The notes: a model not told the origin generated them from the sequence alone. DNA of 64,000 bases from Curtobacterium citreum (GCF_006715175.1 NZ_VFMQ01000001.1:2046001-2110000), one strand, 5' to 3'. Counted from the stretch's first letter, positions 17,110 through 27,245 are shown. Translations and numbers: made by a program.

Positions 17110-17928
17110 CTAGCGGGCCGCCCGCTGCGCGTGGGCGACCGCCCACAGGCCGACGGCGCTCGCCGCAGCCACGTTGAGCGAGTCGACGCCGTGCGCCATC
17201 GGGATCCGGACGGTCGTGTCGGCTGCGGCGATCGCGGCGGGCGTGAGGCCCTGGCCCTCGGTGCCCATCACGAGCGCGATCCGCTCGGGGATGTCCTGCA
17301 CGAAGGCGTCCAGGTCCACCGAGCGGTCGGTGAGCGCCATCGCGGCGAGGTGGAACCCCTGCGCGCGGAGGTCGTCGCCCGCCGCGGGCCAGTCGCCGAT
17401 GCGGGTCCACGGCACCTGCAGGACGGTGCCCATGCTGACCCGGACGCTCCGTCGGTAGAGCGGGTCGGCGCAGCGCGGGCTGACGAGCACCGCGTCGGCG
17501 CCGAGTCCGGCGACGCTCCGGAAGACGGCACCGACGTTCGTGTGGTCGACGATGTCCTCGAGCACGACCACGAGCCGGGCGTCCCGCACGACGTCCGCGA
17601 CGCTCGGCAGCTCCGGACGGTGCATCGCGGCGAGGGCGCCCCGGTGCATGGCGAACCCGGTCAGCTGCTCGAGCAGGGCGTCGGGCCCGACGAAGACCGG
17701 GCCCTCGTGGTCCGCCACCAGGGGCAGCACGCTGTCGAGCCACTTCTCCTGCACGAGGACGCTCCGGGGCACGTGCCCGGCCCGGACCGAGCGCTCGATC
17801 ACCGTGTTCGACTCCGCGATGTACAGCCCGCCCTCCGGCTCGGAGACCCGTCGGAGCGCCACGTCGGTCAGTCGGGCGAAGTCGTCGAGGCGCGGGTCGT
17901 CGAGGGTGTCGATGCGGACGGGGTGCAC
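17110..17928 (-). CDS. TrmH/SpoU family RNA methyltransferase
   Basis: A 272-aa SPOUT-fold enzyme predicted to transfer methyl from S-adenosylmethionine to a ribose 2'-OH of tRNA or rRNA. The N-terminal substrate-binding domain (about 110 residues) is followed by motif 1 DHTNVGAVFRSVAGLGAD, motif 2 IALVMGTEGQGL and motif 3 VRIPMAHGVDSLNVAAAS, which make the knotted cofactor site. The C-terminus ends at the knot, as in family members. The GTG at 17928 is the best start by length, but no clear ribosome site precedes it, so the start is uncertain. The target nucleotide is unknown. Confidence 0.88.
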   Translation of the reverse strand: MHPVRIDTLDDPRLDDFARLTDVALRRVSEPEGGLYIAESNTVIERSVRAGHVPRSVLVQEKWLDSVLPLVADHEGPVFVGPDALLEQLTGFAMHRGALAAMHRPELPSVADVVRDARLVVVLEDIVDHTNVGAVFRSVAGLGADAVLVSPRCADPLYRRSVRVSMGTVLQVPWTRIGDWPAAGDDLRAQGFHLAAMALTDRSVDLDAFVQDIPERIALVMGTEGQGLTPAAIAAADTTVRIPMAHGVDSLNVAAASAVGLWAVAHAQRAAR

Positions 17929-17974
17929 GGGGCTCGTTTCGTGGGAAGGCGGCTGGGCGGTCGGCTGTTGAGGG

Positions 17975-17980
17975 TACCGT
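17975..17980 (+). promoter_or_regulatory. Leaderless -10 box, sirtuin gene
   Basis: TACCGT lies 7 nt before GTG 17988. The earlier in-frame GTG at 17979 overlaps this box and is therefore unlikely to be the start. Confidence 0.55.
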
Positions 17981-17987
17981 GGACGAC

Positions 17988-18836
17988 GTGCTGACCGACC
18001 CGATGCAGGCCGAGCTGGACCGCGTGGTCGAGCTCCTCGCGGGCAAGCGGATCGCGGTGCTGTCCGGGGCGGGGCTGAGCACCGACTCCGGGATCCCCGA
18101 CTACCGCGGCGACGGCCGGGTGGTCCGCAAGCCGATGACCTTCCAGGAGTTCCGGTCCGACGCCGCGAAGCGACAGCGGTACTGGGCCGGCTCGCACCTG
18201 GGGTGGCGTTCGTTCGCCGCGGCACGTCCGAACGCCGGGCACCGCGCCCTCGCCGCGCTCGAGCGAGCGGGGCTCGTCACCGGGGTCGTCACGCAGAACG
18301 TCGACGGGCTGCACCTGCGGTCCGGGTCGCGCCGGGTGGTCGAGATCCACGGGTCGATGGACCGCGCGGTGTGCCTGACGTGCGGGCAGGTCTTCTCGCG
18401 CGCTGACCTCGCCGCCGTGCTCGATCGCGAGAACCCCTGGATCGACGAACCGGGCAACGTCGAGCTGCAGCCGGACGGTGACGTCGAGATCACCGACGTC
18501 GAGCGCTTCCGCGTGCCCGACTGCTCGGTGTGCGGCGGGGTGCTGAAGCCCGACGTGGTGTTCTTCGGCGAGTTCGTGCCGGCCGAGAAGTTCCGCGAGG
18601 CCGTGTCGATCGTGGCCGACGCGGACGCGCTCCTGGTCGTCGGGTCGTCCCTCACCGTGAACTCCGGCGTCCGCCTGGTCGACCACGCCACGCGCCGCAA
18701 GCACCCGGTCGTCATCGTGAACCGCGGCACCACCCGCAGCGACCGGCGAGCAGCGGTGAAGATCGACGGCGGGACCACCGAGACGCTCGAGGCCCTGGCG
18801 GCGCGTCTGCTGCCGTCTGCGATGATCGACGGGTGA
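17988..18836 (+). CDS. NAD-dependent protein deacylase (sirtuin)
   Basis: A 282-aa SIR2-family enzyme that removes acyl groups from lysines using NAD. GAGLSTDSGIPDYRG starts at residue 27 (NAD binding), TQNVDGLH at 102-109, catalytic His121 in IHGSMD, and zinc ligands Cys129/Cys132 and Cys179/Cys182. The tail carries the GSSLTVNS motif. The zinc-ribbon insert is long, fitting the class II-like actinobacterial type. It overlaps the phosphatase gene by 4 nt, implying co-expression. Possible targets such as acetyl-CoA synthetase are not in this window. Confidence 0.92.
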   Translation: MLTDPMQAELDRVVELLAGKRIAVLSGAGLSTDSGIPDYRGDGRVVRKPMTFQEFRSDAAKRQRYWAGSHLGWRSFAAARPNAGHRALAALERAGLVTGVVTQNVDGLHLRSGSRRVVEIHGSMDRAVCLTCGQVFSRADLAAVLDRENPWIDEPGNVELQPDGDVEITDVERFRVPDCSVCGGVLKPDVVFFGEFVPAEKFREAVSIVADADALLVVGSSLTVNSGVRLVDHATRRKHPVVIVNRGTTRSDRRAAVKIDGGTTETLEALAARLLPSAMIDG

Positions 18837-19471
18837 CGACGCTCCTCACCCTGGTCCGGCACGGCGAGACCGACTGGAACGCGCAGCGCCGCATCCAGGG
18901 CTCCACCGACATCCCGCTCAACGACACCGGCCGTTCCCAGGCGGCCGCGGCCGCAGCACTCCTCGCGCGTTGGTCCTTCGACGCCGTCGTCGCGTCGCCG
19001 CTCTCGCGCGCGTACGAGACCGGGTCGATCATCGCCGCCCACCTCGGGCTCGACGTCCCGTCGACCTACCCGGGCCTGGCCGAGCGGTCCTACGGCGAAG
19101 CCGAGGGCCTCACCGACTCCGAGGTCGTCGAGCGCTACGCGGACGACGTCGTCCCCGGACGTGAGTCGCGGAGCGCCCTCCTCGCCCGCGCCACCGAGAC
19201 CCTCGGCGAGATCGCGGTCCGGTTCGACGCGGGGTCGGTCGTCGTCGCGACCCACGGCGCGGTGATCCGTGCACTCGTCAACGCCGCCGCTCCCGGCACC
19301 GCGGACCGCTGGTCGACGCCGATCCGCAACGGGTCGGTGCACTCGTTCCGCTGGGACCCCGAGCGCTTCCGAGCCGAGCTCGTCCGGTTCGACGACCCGC
19401 TGGACGAGGTCTCCGAGCAGACCGGCGACGAATCGTTCGCGGAGCAGAACCCGCTGGAGCGCCGCGGCTGA
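18833..19471 (+). CDS. Histidine phosphatase family protein
   Basis: A 212-aa member of the phosphoglycerate-mutase-like branch. The catalytic RHG is in LVRHGETDWN at residues 7-16 (phospho-His acceptor), and the second His is in VVVATHGAVIRA near residue 145. SPLSRAYET and LAERSYGEAEG carry the expected Arg and Glu. The order favours a small-molecule or glucosyl-3-phosphoglycerate phosphatase over true glycolytic mutase. GTG overlaps the sirtuin stop, so it is translated from the same message. Confidence 0.88.
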   Translation: MTTLLTLVRHGETDWNAQRRIQGSTDIPLNDTGRSQAAAAAALLARWSFDAVVASPLSRAYETGSIIAAHLGLDVPSTYPGLAERSYGEAEGLTDSEVVERYADDVVPGRESRSALLARATETLGEIAVRFDAGSVVVATHGAVIRALVNAAAPGTADRWSTPIRNGSVHSFRWDPERFRAELVRFDDPLDEVSEQTGDESFAEQNPLERRG

Positions 19472-19585
19472 CCCACGACGGCGTCCCGCGGAACCCGCAA
19501 CCCCCTGACCGTCGCCGGACTACGCTCCGCTGCACGGACGGCCGGCTCCCGGGCCGCCCGACCCGGACGGTGTGAGGGGGACGGC

Positions 19586-20413
19586 ATGGACGCCAGGCGG
19601 ACCGACGACGACCCACCGTGGTCCGAACGCCCCCTGCCCGACGGTGGGCGCGCCGCCGCGGTCCCGGGTCGGCACGCCGCCGCTGCCTCGGGTCGGCTCG
19701 CCGCCGCTGACTCGGGTCGGCACGCGTCCGACGACGACCTGGACCGTGTGTTCGGACCGGACACCGCCGCGGTCCGCACGGTCACCGGCGCGCAGCGCCT
19801 GCGACGGGGATCCCTCGTGCTGCTCGGGTTCGCGGTCGCCGGCGTCGTGATCGCGGTCGTGCTGTCGACCATCGTCGGCAGCGTGCAGAACGGCGTCGGC
19901 GGGGTCTTCCCGCAGCCGCAGGCGGCCCTCGACCGGTTCCGCGCCGACGCCAGCGCGGTCCCGGGCGTGCAGACGGTCAAGGACCCGACCGCCGACAAGC
20001 AGGCGTTCGCGGCGTACGACGTGGCCGCGGTCGTCGTGGTCGACACCGCGCTCTCCCCCGGTCAGCAGGTCGACGTGGTCACGCGGCTGAGCGCCGCCGC
20101 TGCCGACGCCGGCGGCAACGGCGTGCGGGTGACGGCGGTCGCGCGGATCGGGACGCTCGACGTCGGGGTGTCCGCGGACGCGGCCGTCAGCCGGCAGCGG
20201 TTCGAGGTCGCCCGCTCCGTCGCGGACGTCGGCGGGGTGGTGGCGGTGCGCTGCTCCTCCGGGCCGGAACGCACGGCGGACGACCCGGCGCTCCAGCGGG
20301 TCGTCGTGGTGACCGGCGGCACCGGAGCAGCGCTCGACGCCGTGGTCGCGACCGCGTCGGAGCGGACGCACGCCGTCTTCCCGGGAGCGACGGTCACCGC
20401 AGCTGACCGCTGA
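19586..20413 (+). CDS. Membrane protein with repeat-bearing cytosolic N-terminus, unknown function
   Basis: A 275-aa protein I do not recognise. Residues 1-50 are polar and include three near-repeats of eight residues (GRHAAAA/SGRLAAAD/SGRHASDD), encoded by a 24-bp tandem repeat. One strong transmembrane helix spans about residues 74-97 (LVLLGFAVAGVVIAVVL). About 175 residues follow, presumably outside, with alternating hydrophobic strands and VVVVTGG near the end. A GGGGG ribosome site is 5 nt before the ATG. TACGCT at 19522-19527 is a possible -10. The layout fits a bitopic envelope protein. Confidence 0.7.
   Translation: MDARRTDDDPPWSERPLPDGGRAAAVPGRHAAAASGRLAAADSGRHASDDDLDRVFGPDTAAVRTVTGAQRLRRGSLVLLGFAVAGVVIAVVLSTIVGSVQNGVGGVFPQPQAALDRFRADASAVPGVQTVKDPTADKQAFAAYDVAAVVVVDTALSPGQQVDVVTRLSAAAADAGGNGVRVTAVARIGTLDVGVSADAAVSRQRFEVARSVADVGGVVAVRCSSGPERTADDPALQRVVVVTGGTGAALDAVVATASERTHAVFPGATVTAADR
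19661..19726 (+). repeat. 24-bp tandem repeat inside a coding region
   Basis: About 2.75 copies of a 24-bp unit, core CTCGGGTCGGCACGCCGCCG. The period is a multiple of three, so the frame is kept and the protein gains eight-residue repeats near its N-terminus. Confidence 0.75.
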
Positions 20414-20525
20414 CGAGGCGGGCCACACGGGACACGGTGCGCGGCGGACCGCACCGGGCACGGTGGTCGGCGGACCACGCCGGGCGCGATGACGCGGCGT
20501 GCCCGCCACCTGGCGCAGGCGTCCG

Positions 20526-21614
20526 TCAGCCGCGGCGTCGCGCCCGATCGGCCACCGCACGTTCGACGGCCTGCACGACCTGCTCGGCGGAGTCCGCCCA
20601 GCGGAACCGGGCGGCCCGCTCCCGCGATGCCGCCGACGCCGTGTCCCAGCGGTCCTCGAGCCGACGGACCGCGGCGGCGACGGCCGCGGGCGACGACGGG
20701 TCGAAGTACTCCGCGGCGTCGCCGCCGATCTCACGGAAGATGGGGATGTCGCTCACCGCGACCGGTGTGCCGACACCCATCGCCTCGACGAGCGGGATGC
20801 CGAAGCCCTCGTCGCGGGACGCCGTGACGAGTGCCGTCGCGGACCGCAGCGTCGCGAGGTACTCCTCGTCGGACGCACCGTCGTGCCACACGATCGAACC
20901 CGCCGGTGCGAGCCGCTCGAGCCGCCGGCGGTCGGCGTCGGACACCCGGGACATGCAGTGCAGCGTCCAGTCCGGTCCGAGCAGCGGCAGCGCGGCGGCC
21001 AGGGTCTCGACGTTCTTGTACGGCATGTACGAGCCCATGTAGACGAGGGAGCGCTGCCGCCCGGCCGCCGGGTCGCGCGGTTCCGCCGGGTCCGCCGCGT
21101 TGTACGCGACCGTGACCGCGCGCTTCGTGAGCCGGTGCTCCGCGATCAGGCCGGCGGTCGTGCGCGAGACCGTGACCACGCCGTCGGCGCCGTCGAGCAG
21201 GAAGCGCTGCGGCGCCCAGCTGAGGTGGAACAGCCGCCAGCCGAGCCGGATCGGCCACGAGAACTCCCGCGGCGGCGTGCGGTTCCGGTAGTAGATGAGG
21301 TCGTGCAGGGTCAGCACGAGGGCGTACCGCCGCCCACGCGACCCCATGGTCTGCATGGGCGAGAACACCGCGTCCAGGCCGAGCCGGTTGACGACCCGGG
21401 CGACGAACGGCTCCCCCACGTCGGTCGGCGCCGGGACGAGCTCCCACGGCAGTCCGGACGGCAGCGACTCGAGCTGCCGTTCGTCGTGCACGAGCAGCAC
21501 GGCGTCGTGCCGGTCGGGCAGGTGCGCCGCGATGCCGGCGGTGAACCGGCTGATGCCGTCGTGCCGCCCGATGCGGACGTACCGGCAGTCGATGCCGATC
21601 CGCAGGCACGTCAC
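20526..21614 (-). CDS. Glycosyltransferase family 4 (group 1)
   Basis: A 362-aa GT-B fold transferase. The N-terminal lobe starts LRIGIDCRYVRIGRHDGISRF, resembling mannosyltransferases with the G-I-S-R acceptor loop. The C-terminal lobe has LVYMGSYMPYKNVETL and the donor-site EGFGIPLVEAMGVGTPVAVS with the E-x7-E pattern. It starts by GTGA overlap at the end of an alpha/beta hydrolase gene, so the two are one transcript. A sugar nucleotide donor such as GDP-mannose is typical, but neither acceptor nor donor can be fixed. Confidence 0.87.
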   Translation of the reverse strand: MTCLRIGIDCRYVRIGRHDGISRFTAGIAAHLPDRHDAVLLVHDERQLESLPSGLPWELVPAPTDVGEPFVARVVNRLGLDAVFSPMQTMGSRGRRYALVLTLHDLIYYRNRTPPREFSWPIRLGWRLFHLSWAPQRFLLDGADGVVTVSRTTAGLIAEHRLTKRAVTVAYNAADPAEPRDPAAGRQRSLVYMGSYMPYKNVETLAAALPLLGPDWTLHCMSRVSDADRRRLERLAPAGSIVWHDGASDEEYLATLRSATALVTASRDEGFGIPLVEAMGVGTPVAVSDIPIFREIGGDAAEYFDPSSPAAVAAAVRRLEDRWDTASAASRERAARFRWADSAEQVVQAVERAVADRARRRG

Positions 21615-22561
21615 GAGGTCGCCCCGTCCACCCTGCCGGACCCGGTCCGCCGCGGGTGCCCCGCGCGACGCGGTCGGTCGGCCATCCGACGGAGCACGGC
21701 TTCTGAGGCCGCGCCCGGGGTCTCGTAGTGCACGAGGTGCCCGACGCCCGGGACCACCACGAGCTCGGCGTCCCGCAGCCGCGCCGCGAGCGCCTGCTGC
21801 TCGGGGACCGCGGTGATGTCGTCGTGCTCCGCGGCGACGAGGAGGACGGGCACGTCGATGCGGTCGGCGTACTCCGACACGTCGTGGGTGACCGAGGTGC
21901 GGAACGCCTCGAGCACGCTCGTGCGGTCCGCGAACGCCGAGAAGTACCGGTCGTGCTGCTCGTGCACCCAGCGGCGGAGGTCGCGGTCGTGGCTCTTGAG
22001 CATCGCGACGCTCATCGCCCGGACGATCGCACGGTTCCGGAGCAGCCCGAGCCCGAGCGGCCGCGGCAGCAGGGCCCCCGCGCGGTAGTACCCGATCGCG
22101 ATGCCGGTGGCGACGGCACGCGGCCCCTGGAGCGCCGGCGCGGCGATGGGGTTCACGAGGACGAGCAGCCGCGTGCCGAGCCCGGCGGCGACGGCAGCCG
22201 CGGTGACGATCGAGCCGAAGGAGTGGCCGAGCACGACGGTGTCCCGCGTCAGCCCGAGGGCTCGGTGGAAGCCGGTGAGCCAACCGACGTAGCCGTCGAT
22301 GTCCGACACGGGCAGCGGGTCCGAGATCCCGAAGCCGGGCAGGTCCGGCACGAGCACCCGCTTGCCGACCAGGTGGGCGGCGATCGTCTCGAGGCCGTGG
22401 TGGTCGCCGCGGAACCCGTGGACGGCCAGGACCGTCTCCTGCGCGTCGGCCGGCCCGTACTCCCAGTAGTGCGTGGTGCGGCCGTCGACCACGACGGAGC
22501 GGTGCACGACGGGCGTCGACGCCGTCAGCGACTGGTACGGGGAGATCACGGGCGCTCGCAT
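21611..22561 (-). CDS. Alpha/beta-fold hydrolase
   Basis: A 316-aa hydrolase. The oxyanion region is AVHGFRGDHHG near residue 46, the nucleophile elbow is LGHSFGSIV near residue 105 (Ser), the acid is in VAAEHDD and the catalytic His in GVGHLVHYE. A long lid is inserted between residues 140 and 215. No signal peptide is visible. The ATG at 22561 follows TAGACT by 7 nt, making it leaderless. It heads a two-gene unit with the glycosyltransferase; a lipid or glycolipid ester substrate is possible but unproven. Confidence 0.85.
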   Translation of the reverse strand: MRAPVISPYQSLTASTPVVHRSVVVDGRTTHYWEYGPADAQETVLAVHGFRGDHHGLETIAAHLVGKRVLVPDLPGFGISDPLPVSDIDGYVGWLTGFHRALGLTRDTVVLGHSFGSIVTAAAVAAGLGTRLLVLVNPIAAPALQGPRAVATGIAIGYYRAGALLPRPLGLGLLRNRAIVRAMSVAMLKSHDRDLRRWVHEQHDRYFSAFADRTSVLEAFRTSVTHDVSEYADRIDVPVLLVAAEHDDITAVPEQQALAARLRDAELVVVPGVGHLVHYETPGAASEAVLRRMADRPRRAGHPRRTGSGRVDGATS

Positions 22562-22568
22562 CCCGGCC

Positions 22569-22574
22569 AGTCTA
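22569..22574 (-). promoter_or_regulatory. Leaderless -10 box, alpha/beta hydrolase
   Basis: TAGACT on the minus strand, 7 nt before the ATG at 22561. A tandem repeat begins exactly here and extends into the -35 region. Confidence 0.6.
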
Positions 22575-22671
22575 CGAACCGGACCACGCACCGGACCGCA
22601 GCCCACCCCGACGAACCGGACCGCAGCCCACCCAGACGAACCGGACCACGCACCGGACCGCAGCCCGCCCC
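22574..22671. repeat. Three-copy imperfect tandem repeat between divergent genes
   Basis: Unit start ACGAACCGGACC, unit end CGGACCGCAGCCCACCCC. Copies are 22574-22609 (36 bp), 22611-22635 (about 12 bp shorter in the middle) and 22636-22671. They lie in the 266-bp gap between the hydrolase and treS. The rest of this gap holds a half copy of the dispersed repeat at 22681-22700. Confidence 0.8.
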
Positions 22672-22827
22672 GGCGACGCGCCCCGTGCCTCCAGGCCGGC
22701 GGACCGCACGGGACGGAACGCGACCGAACGCGACCCGCGCAACCCGCGGACAGTCGCAGGGCCGCGCGCCTACTGTGGCGGGGACGGGCCACGCCGCCGG
22801 CCCGCCGACCTTCGACGAGGAGCACGG

Positions 22828-24540
<1,713 letters not shown>

Positions 24541-24612
24541 CGAGCGGACCGGCCTGGAGGCACGGGTCGGGTCCGGCGGGCGGGTCGCGTCGGTCGTGTC
24601 GGTGCGTCCGGC

Positions 24613-24618
24613 TAGCCT
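24613..24618 (+). promoter_or_regulatory. Leaderless -10 box, exonuclease gene
   Basis: TAGCCT lies 6 nt before the GTG at 24625. Confidence 0.55.
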
Positions 24619-24624
24619 CCTGAC

Positions 24625-25389
24625 GTGACGTACTCCGCAGCAGTGACCGACACGTCCGCTCCGGACGCCCCGGTGCAGGACCTCTCCGGTCGCCCCTGGT
24701 GGCACGCACTCGGCGTGTTCGACCTCGAGACAACGGGCGTCGACGTCGAGACCGCCCGCATCGTCACCGCGCACGTCGGGCTCATCGACATGACCGGGCG
24801 GTCCATCGTCGAGGGCGCCTGGGTGGCTGACCCGGGCATCGCGATCCCCGAGGGCGCCGCCGCGGTGCACGGCTACACCACCGAGCGGGCGCAGGCCGAG
24901 GGCCGCCCCGCCGGCGAGGTGGTGGCCGAGGTCATCGCCGCGGTCGAGGCCGTGTTCGCCCGCGGCATCCCGCTCGTCATCTACAACGCCCCGTACGACC
25001 TCACGGTGCTCGACCGCGAGGCCCGACGGCACGGCCTGCCCTCCCCCGTTGTCGGCAACGTCGTCGACCCGCTCGTGATCGACAAGGCGCTCGACACGTA
25101 CCGCAAGGGCAAGCGCACGCTCGAGGCCGCGTCGGCGCTCTACGGCGTGCAGCTCGACGACGCGCACGACGCCGGGGCCGACGCCGTCGCCGCGGGTCGG
25201 GTCGCGCAGGCCATCGCCGCGAAGTACCCGGAGGAGCTCGGCGTCTCGGCCGAGGAGCTCCACCGCAAGCAGGTCGGCTGGTGCGCCGATCAGGCGTCCT
25301 CGTTCCAGGAGTACATGCGGAAGCAGCGCGATCCGGCGTTCACCGCAGACGGCCGCTGGCCCCACCGCGGGACGGCGCCGAGCATGTAG
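24625..25389 (+). CDS. 3'-5' exonuclease, DnaQ/Pol III epsilon type
   Basis: A 254-aa DEDDh exonuclease. ExoI is in GVFDLETTGVD near residue 32 (Asp, Glu), ExoII is in LVIYNAPYDLTVL near residue 118, and ExoIII is HDAGADA near residue 175 with the His. It lacks any polymerase or UvrC-like fusion. It may serve in proofreading or RNA/DNA end processing; the stand-alone form is common in actinobacteria. GTG start, leaderless. Its TAG stop forms the first half of the likely -10 of the Ter cluster. Confidence 0.87.
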   Translation: MTYSAAVTDTSAPDAPVQDLSGRPWWHALGVFDLETTGVDVETARIVTAHVGLIDMTGRSIVEGAWVADPGIAIPEGAAAVHGYTTERAQAEGRPAGEVVAEVIAAVEAVFARGIPLVIYNAPYDLTVLDREARRHGLPSPVVGNVVDPLVIDKALDTYRKGKRTLEAASALYGVQLDDAHDAGADAVAAGRVAQAIAAKYPEELGVSAEELHRKQVGWCADQASSFQEYMRKQRDPAFTADGRWPHRGTAPSM

Positions 25390-25392
25390 CAT
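25387..25392 (+). promoter_or_regulatory. Candidate -10 box of the Ter cluster
   Basis: TAGCAT, preceded by TG, forms an extended-type -10. Its first three bases are the stop codon of the exonuclease gene. The start would leave a 5' leader of about 70 nt before the GTG at 25468. Confidence 0.5.
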
Positions 25393-25399
25393 CGCCGCG

Positions 25400-25432
25400 G
25401 GGGCTCGTTCGACTGCGAACGTCCTCAGCCCC
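25400..25432 (+). promoter_or_regulatory. 5' leader stem-loop before the Ter cluster
   Basis: GGGGCT pairs with AGCCCC, and inside it CGTTCG pairs with CGAACG around ACTG, leaving a one-sided TCCTC bulge. It lies between the likely promoter and the first Ter gene. It may be a regulatory or stabilising structure. It does not match the yybP-ykoY riboswitch consensus that I know. Confidence 0.45.
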
Positions 25433-25467
25433 TGCTCGACGACGCACCGACCGGGAGACCGCCGCAC

Positions 25468-26595
25468 GTGTTCCTGAAGACCTTCGGGTGGTCCCTCGTG
25501 ATCACCGTCCTCGCCCTCGCCACGGCGCTGATCTACGGCAGCTGGACCGCCGTCGTGATCACGCTCATCCTCGGTGTGCTCGAGATCAGCCTGAGCTTCG
25601 ACAACGCCGTCGTGAACGCGCGCATCCTCGAGCGGATGAGCCCGTTCTGGCAGAAGATGTTCCTCACCGTGGGCATCGTCATCGCGGTGTTCGGCATGCG
25701 TGTGCTCTTCCCGCTCCTCATCGTCGGCATCACCGCGCAGCTGAACCCGGTCGAGGCCGTCCAGCTCGCGCTCGAGAAGGGCCCGATCGACGAGCCCGGC
25801 ACGTACGCCTACCTGCTGCACGAGGCGCACCCGCAGATCGCGGCCTTCGGCGGGATGTTCCTGCTGATGATCTTCCTCGACTTCATGTTCGAGGACCGCG
25901 ACATCCTGTGGCTCAAGTGGCTCGAGCGCCCGCTGCACGTGATCGGCAAGCTCCCGATGGTCAACGTCGTCGTCGCCCTCGTGCTGCTCGCCGTCTTCGC
26001 GGTGTCCTCGGGCGACCACCAGAGCGTCGTGCTCATCGCCGGCATCGCCGGACTCGTGACCTACTTCCTCGTCACCGGACTCGGCGGGCTCTTCGACGTC
26101 GACGACCCGGAGGACGAGGGCGATGCGCTCGAGAGCACCGACCACATGGTGGCCGAGGCCGACCGCATCACGAAGAAGCGCCGCCTCGGGCACGTCGCCG
26201 GCCGTGCGGCGTTCCTGCTGTTCCTGTACCTCGAGGTGATCGACGCGTCGTTCTCGTTCGACGGCGTAATCGGCGCGTTCGCGATCACCGCGGACCCGAT
26301 CATCATCGCCCTGGGCCTCGGCCTCATCGGCGCGATGTTCGTCCGCTCGCTCACGGTGTTCCTCGTCCGCCAGGGCACGCTCGACGAGTTCGAGTACCTC
26401 GACCACGGCGCGCACTGGGCGATCGGCGCCCTCGCCGTGATCCTGCTCGTCACGATCACGACCGAGGTCAACGAGGTGGTCACGGGCCTGATCGGCGTCG
26501 TCTTCATCCTCGCCGCCTTCATCTCCTCCGTCGTCCGGAACCGCCGCAAGGCCGCGGCCGAGCAGCCGGCGGAACCCGCCCAGCTCGTCCACTGA
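25468..26595 (+). CDS. DUF475 / TerC-like integral membrane protein
   Basis: A 375-aa polytopic membrane protein of the TerC superfamily. About nine hydrophobic helices are seen in two halves. Each half bears the family's acidic intramembrane signature: SLSFDNAVVN at residues 41-50 and ASFSFDGVIG at 260-269, proposed in TerC proteins to bind or move metal ions (Mn or Ca). A soluble acidic loop lies at residues 209-240. It heads the Ter gene cluster, consistent with membrane metal handling beside TerD proteins. GTG start with GGGAG about 11 nt upstream. Confidence 0.88.
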   Translation: MFLKTFGWSLVITVLALATALIYGSWTAVVITLILGVLEISLSFDNAVVNARILERMSPFWQKMFLTVGIVIAVFGMRVLFPLLIVGITAQLNPVEAVQLALEKGPIDEPGTYAYLLHEAHPQIAAFGGMFLLMIFLDFMFEDRDILWLKWLERPLHVIGKLPMVNVVVALVLLAVFAVSSGDHQSVVLIAGIAGLVTYFLVTGLGGLFDVDDPEDEGDALESTDHMVAEADRITKKRRLGHVAGRAAFLLFLYLEVIDASFSFDGVIGAFAITADPIIIALGLGLIGAMFVRSLTVFLVRQGTLDEFEYLDHGAHWAIGALAVILLVTITTEVNEVVTGLIGVVFILAAFISSVVRNRRKAAAEQPAEPAQLVH

Positions 26596-26657
26596 TCCGC
26601 GCGACGCCACTGGTCCCGCGCGGACGACACCGAACTGCTCCAACGAAAGGTCACACC

Positions 26658-27245
26658 ATGGGACTCAGCCTCCAGAAGGGCCAGTCGCTCTCCCTCACGA
26701 AACAGGACGGCAGCGCACTGACGCGCGTGCGCCTCGGCCTCGGGTGGGACGCCGTCGCCGCGAAGCGCGGGCTGTTCGGCGGCCGCAAGGAGGCCGAGGT
26801 CGACCTCGACGCCTCGGCGATCTTCTTCGACGCCCAGGGCACGCCGATCGACTACGTCTGGTTCAACCAGCTCCGCAGCAAGGACGGCTCCGCCCAGCAC
26901 ACCGGCGACAACCTCACCGGCGCCGGTGAGGGCGACGACGAGACGATCCGCATCGACCTGAGCGCCGTGCACCCCGCCGTCGCGCAGATCGTGTTCGTGA
27001 TCAGCAGCTACAGCCGCCAGACCTTCGACAGCGTCAAGAACGCGTTCTGCCGGGTCGTCGACGACTCCACCGCCGGTGCCCCCGAGGTCGTGCGCTACGA
27101 GCTCACCGAGTCCGGTCCGCACACCGCCATGGTGATGGCGAAGGTGGCCCGCGGCTCGGCTGGCTGGTCGTTCAGCGCGATCGGCGAGCGGGCGAACGGC
27201 CGCACCGTCCAGGACCTGGTCGCCCCCGCGGCCGCGGCCCTCTGA
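26658..27245 (+). CDS. TerD family protein (variant 1)
   Basis: A 195-aa TerD-fold beta-sandwich protein. It starts MGLSLQKGQSLSLTKQDG as in TerD. VDLDASAIFFDAQG, then DNLTGAGEGDDETIRIDL near residue 87 gives the acidic calcium-binding stretch. Unlike its neighbours, it has a KRGLFGGRKEAE insert and ends in GWSFSAIGERANGRTVQDLV, lacking the [10 protein letters not shown] of canonical TerD. GAAAGG precedes the ATG. It is 62 bp after the membrane gene. TerD proteins are implicated in tellurite, phage and membrane stress resistance. Confidence 0.9.
   Translation: MGLSLQKGQSLSLTKQDGSALTRVRLGLGWDAVAAKRGLFGGRKEAEVDLDASAIFFDAQGTPIDYVWFNQLRSKDGSAQHTGDNLTGAGEGDDETIRIDLSAVHPAVAQIVFVISSYSRQTFDSVKNAFCRVVDDSTAGAPEVVRYELTESGPHTAMVMAKVARGSAGWSFSAIGERANGRTVQDLVAPAAAAL

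Noticed and set aside
25387..25467. A yybP-ykoY manganese riboswitch in front of the TerC-like gene
   Set aside because: The leader is short and forms one hairpin. The conserved loops of that riboswitch class were not found.
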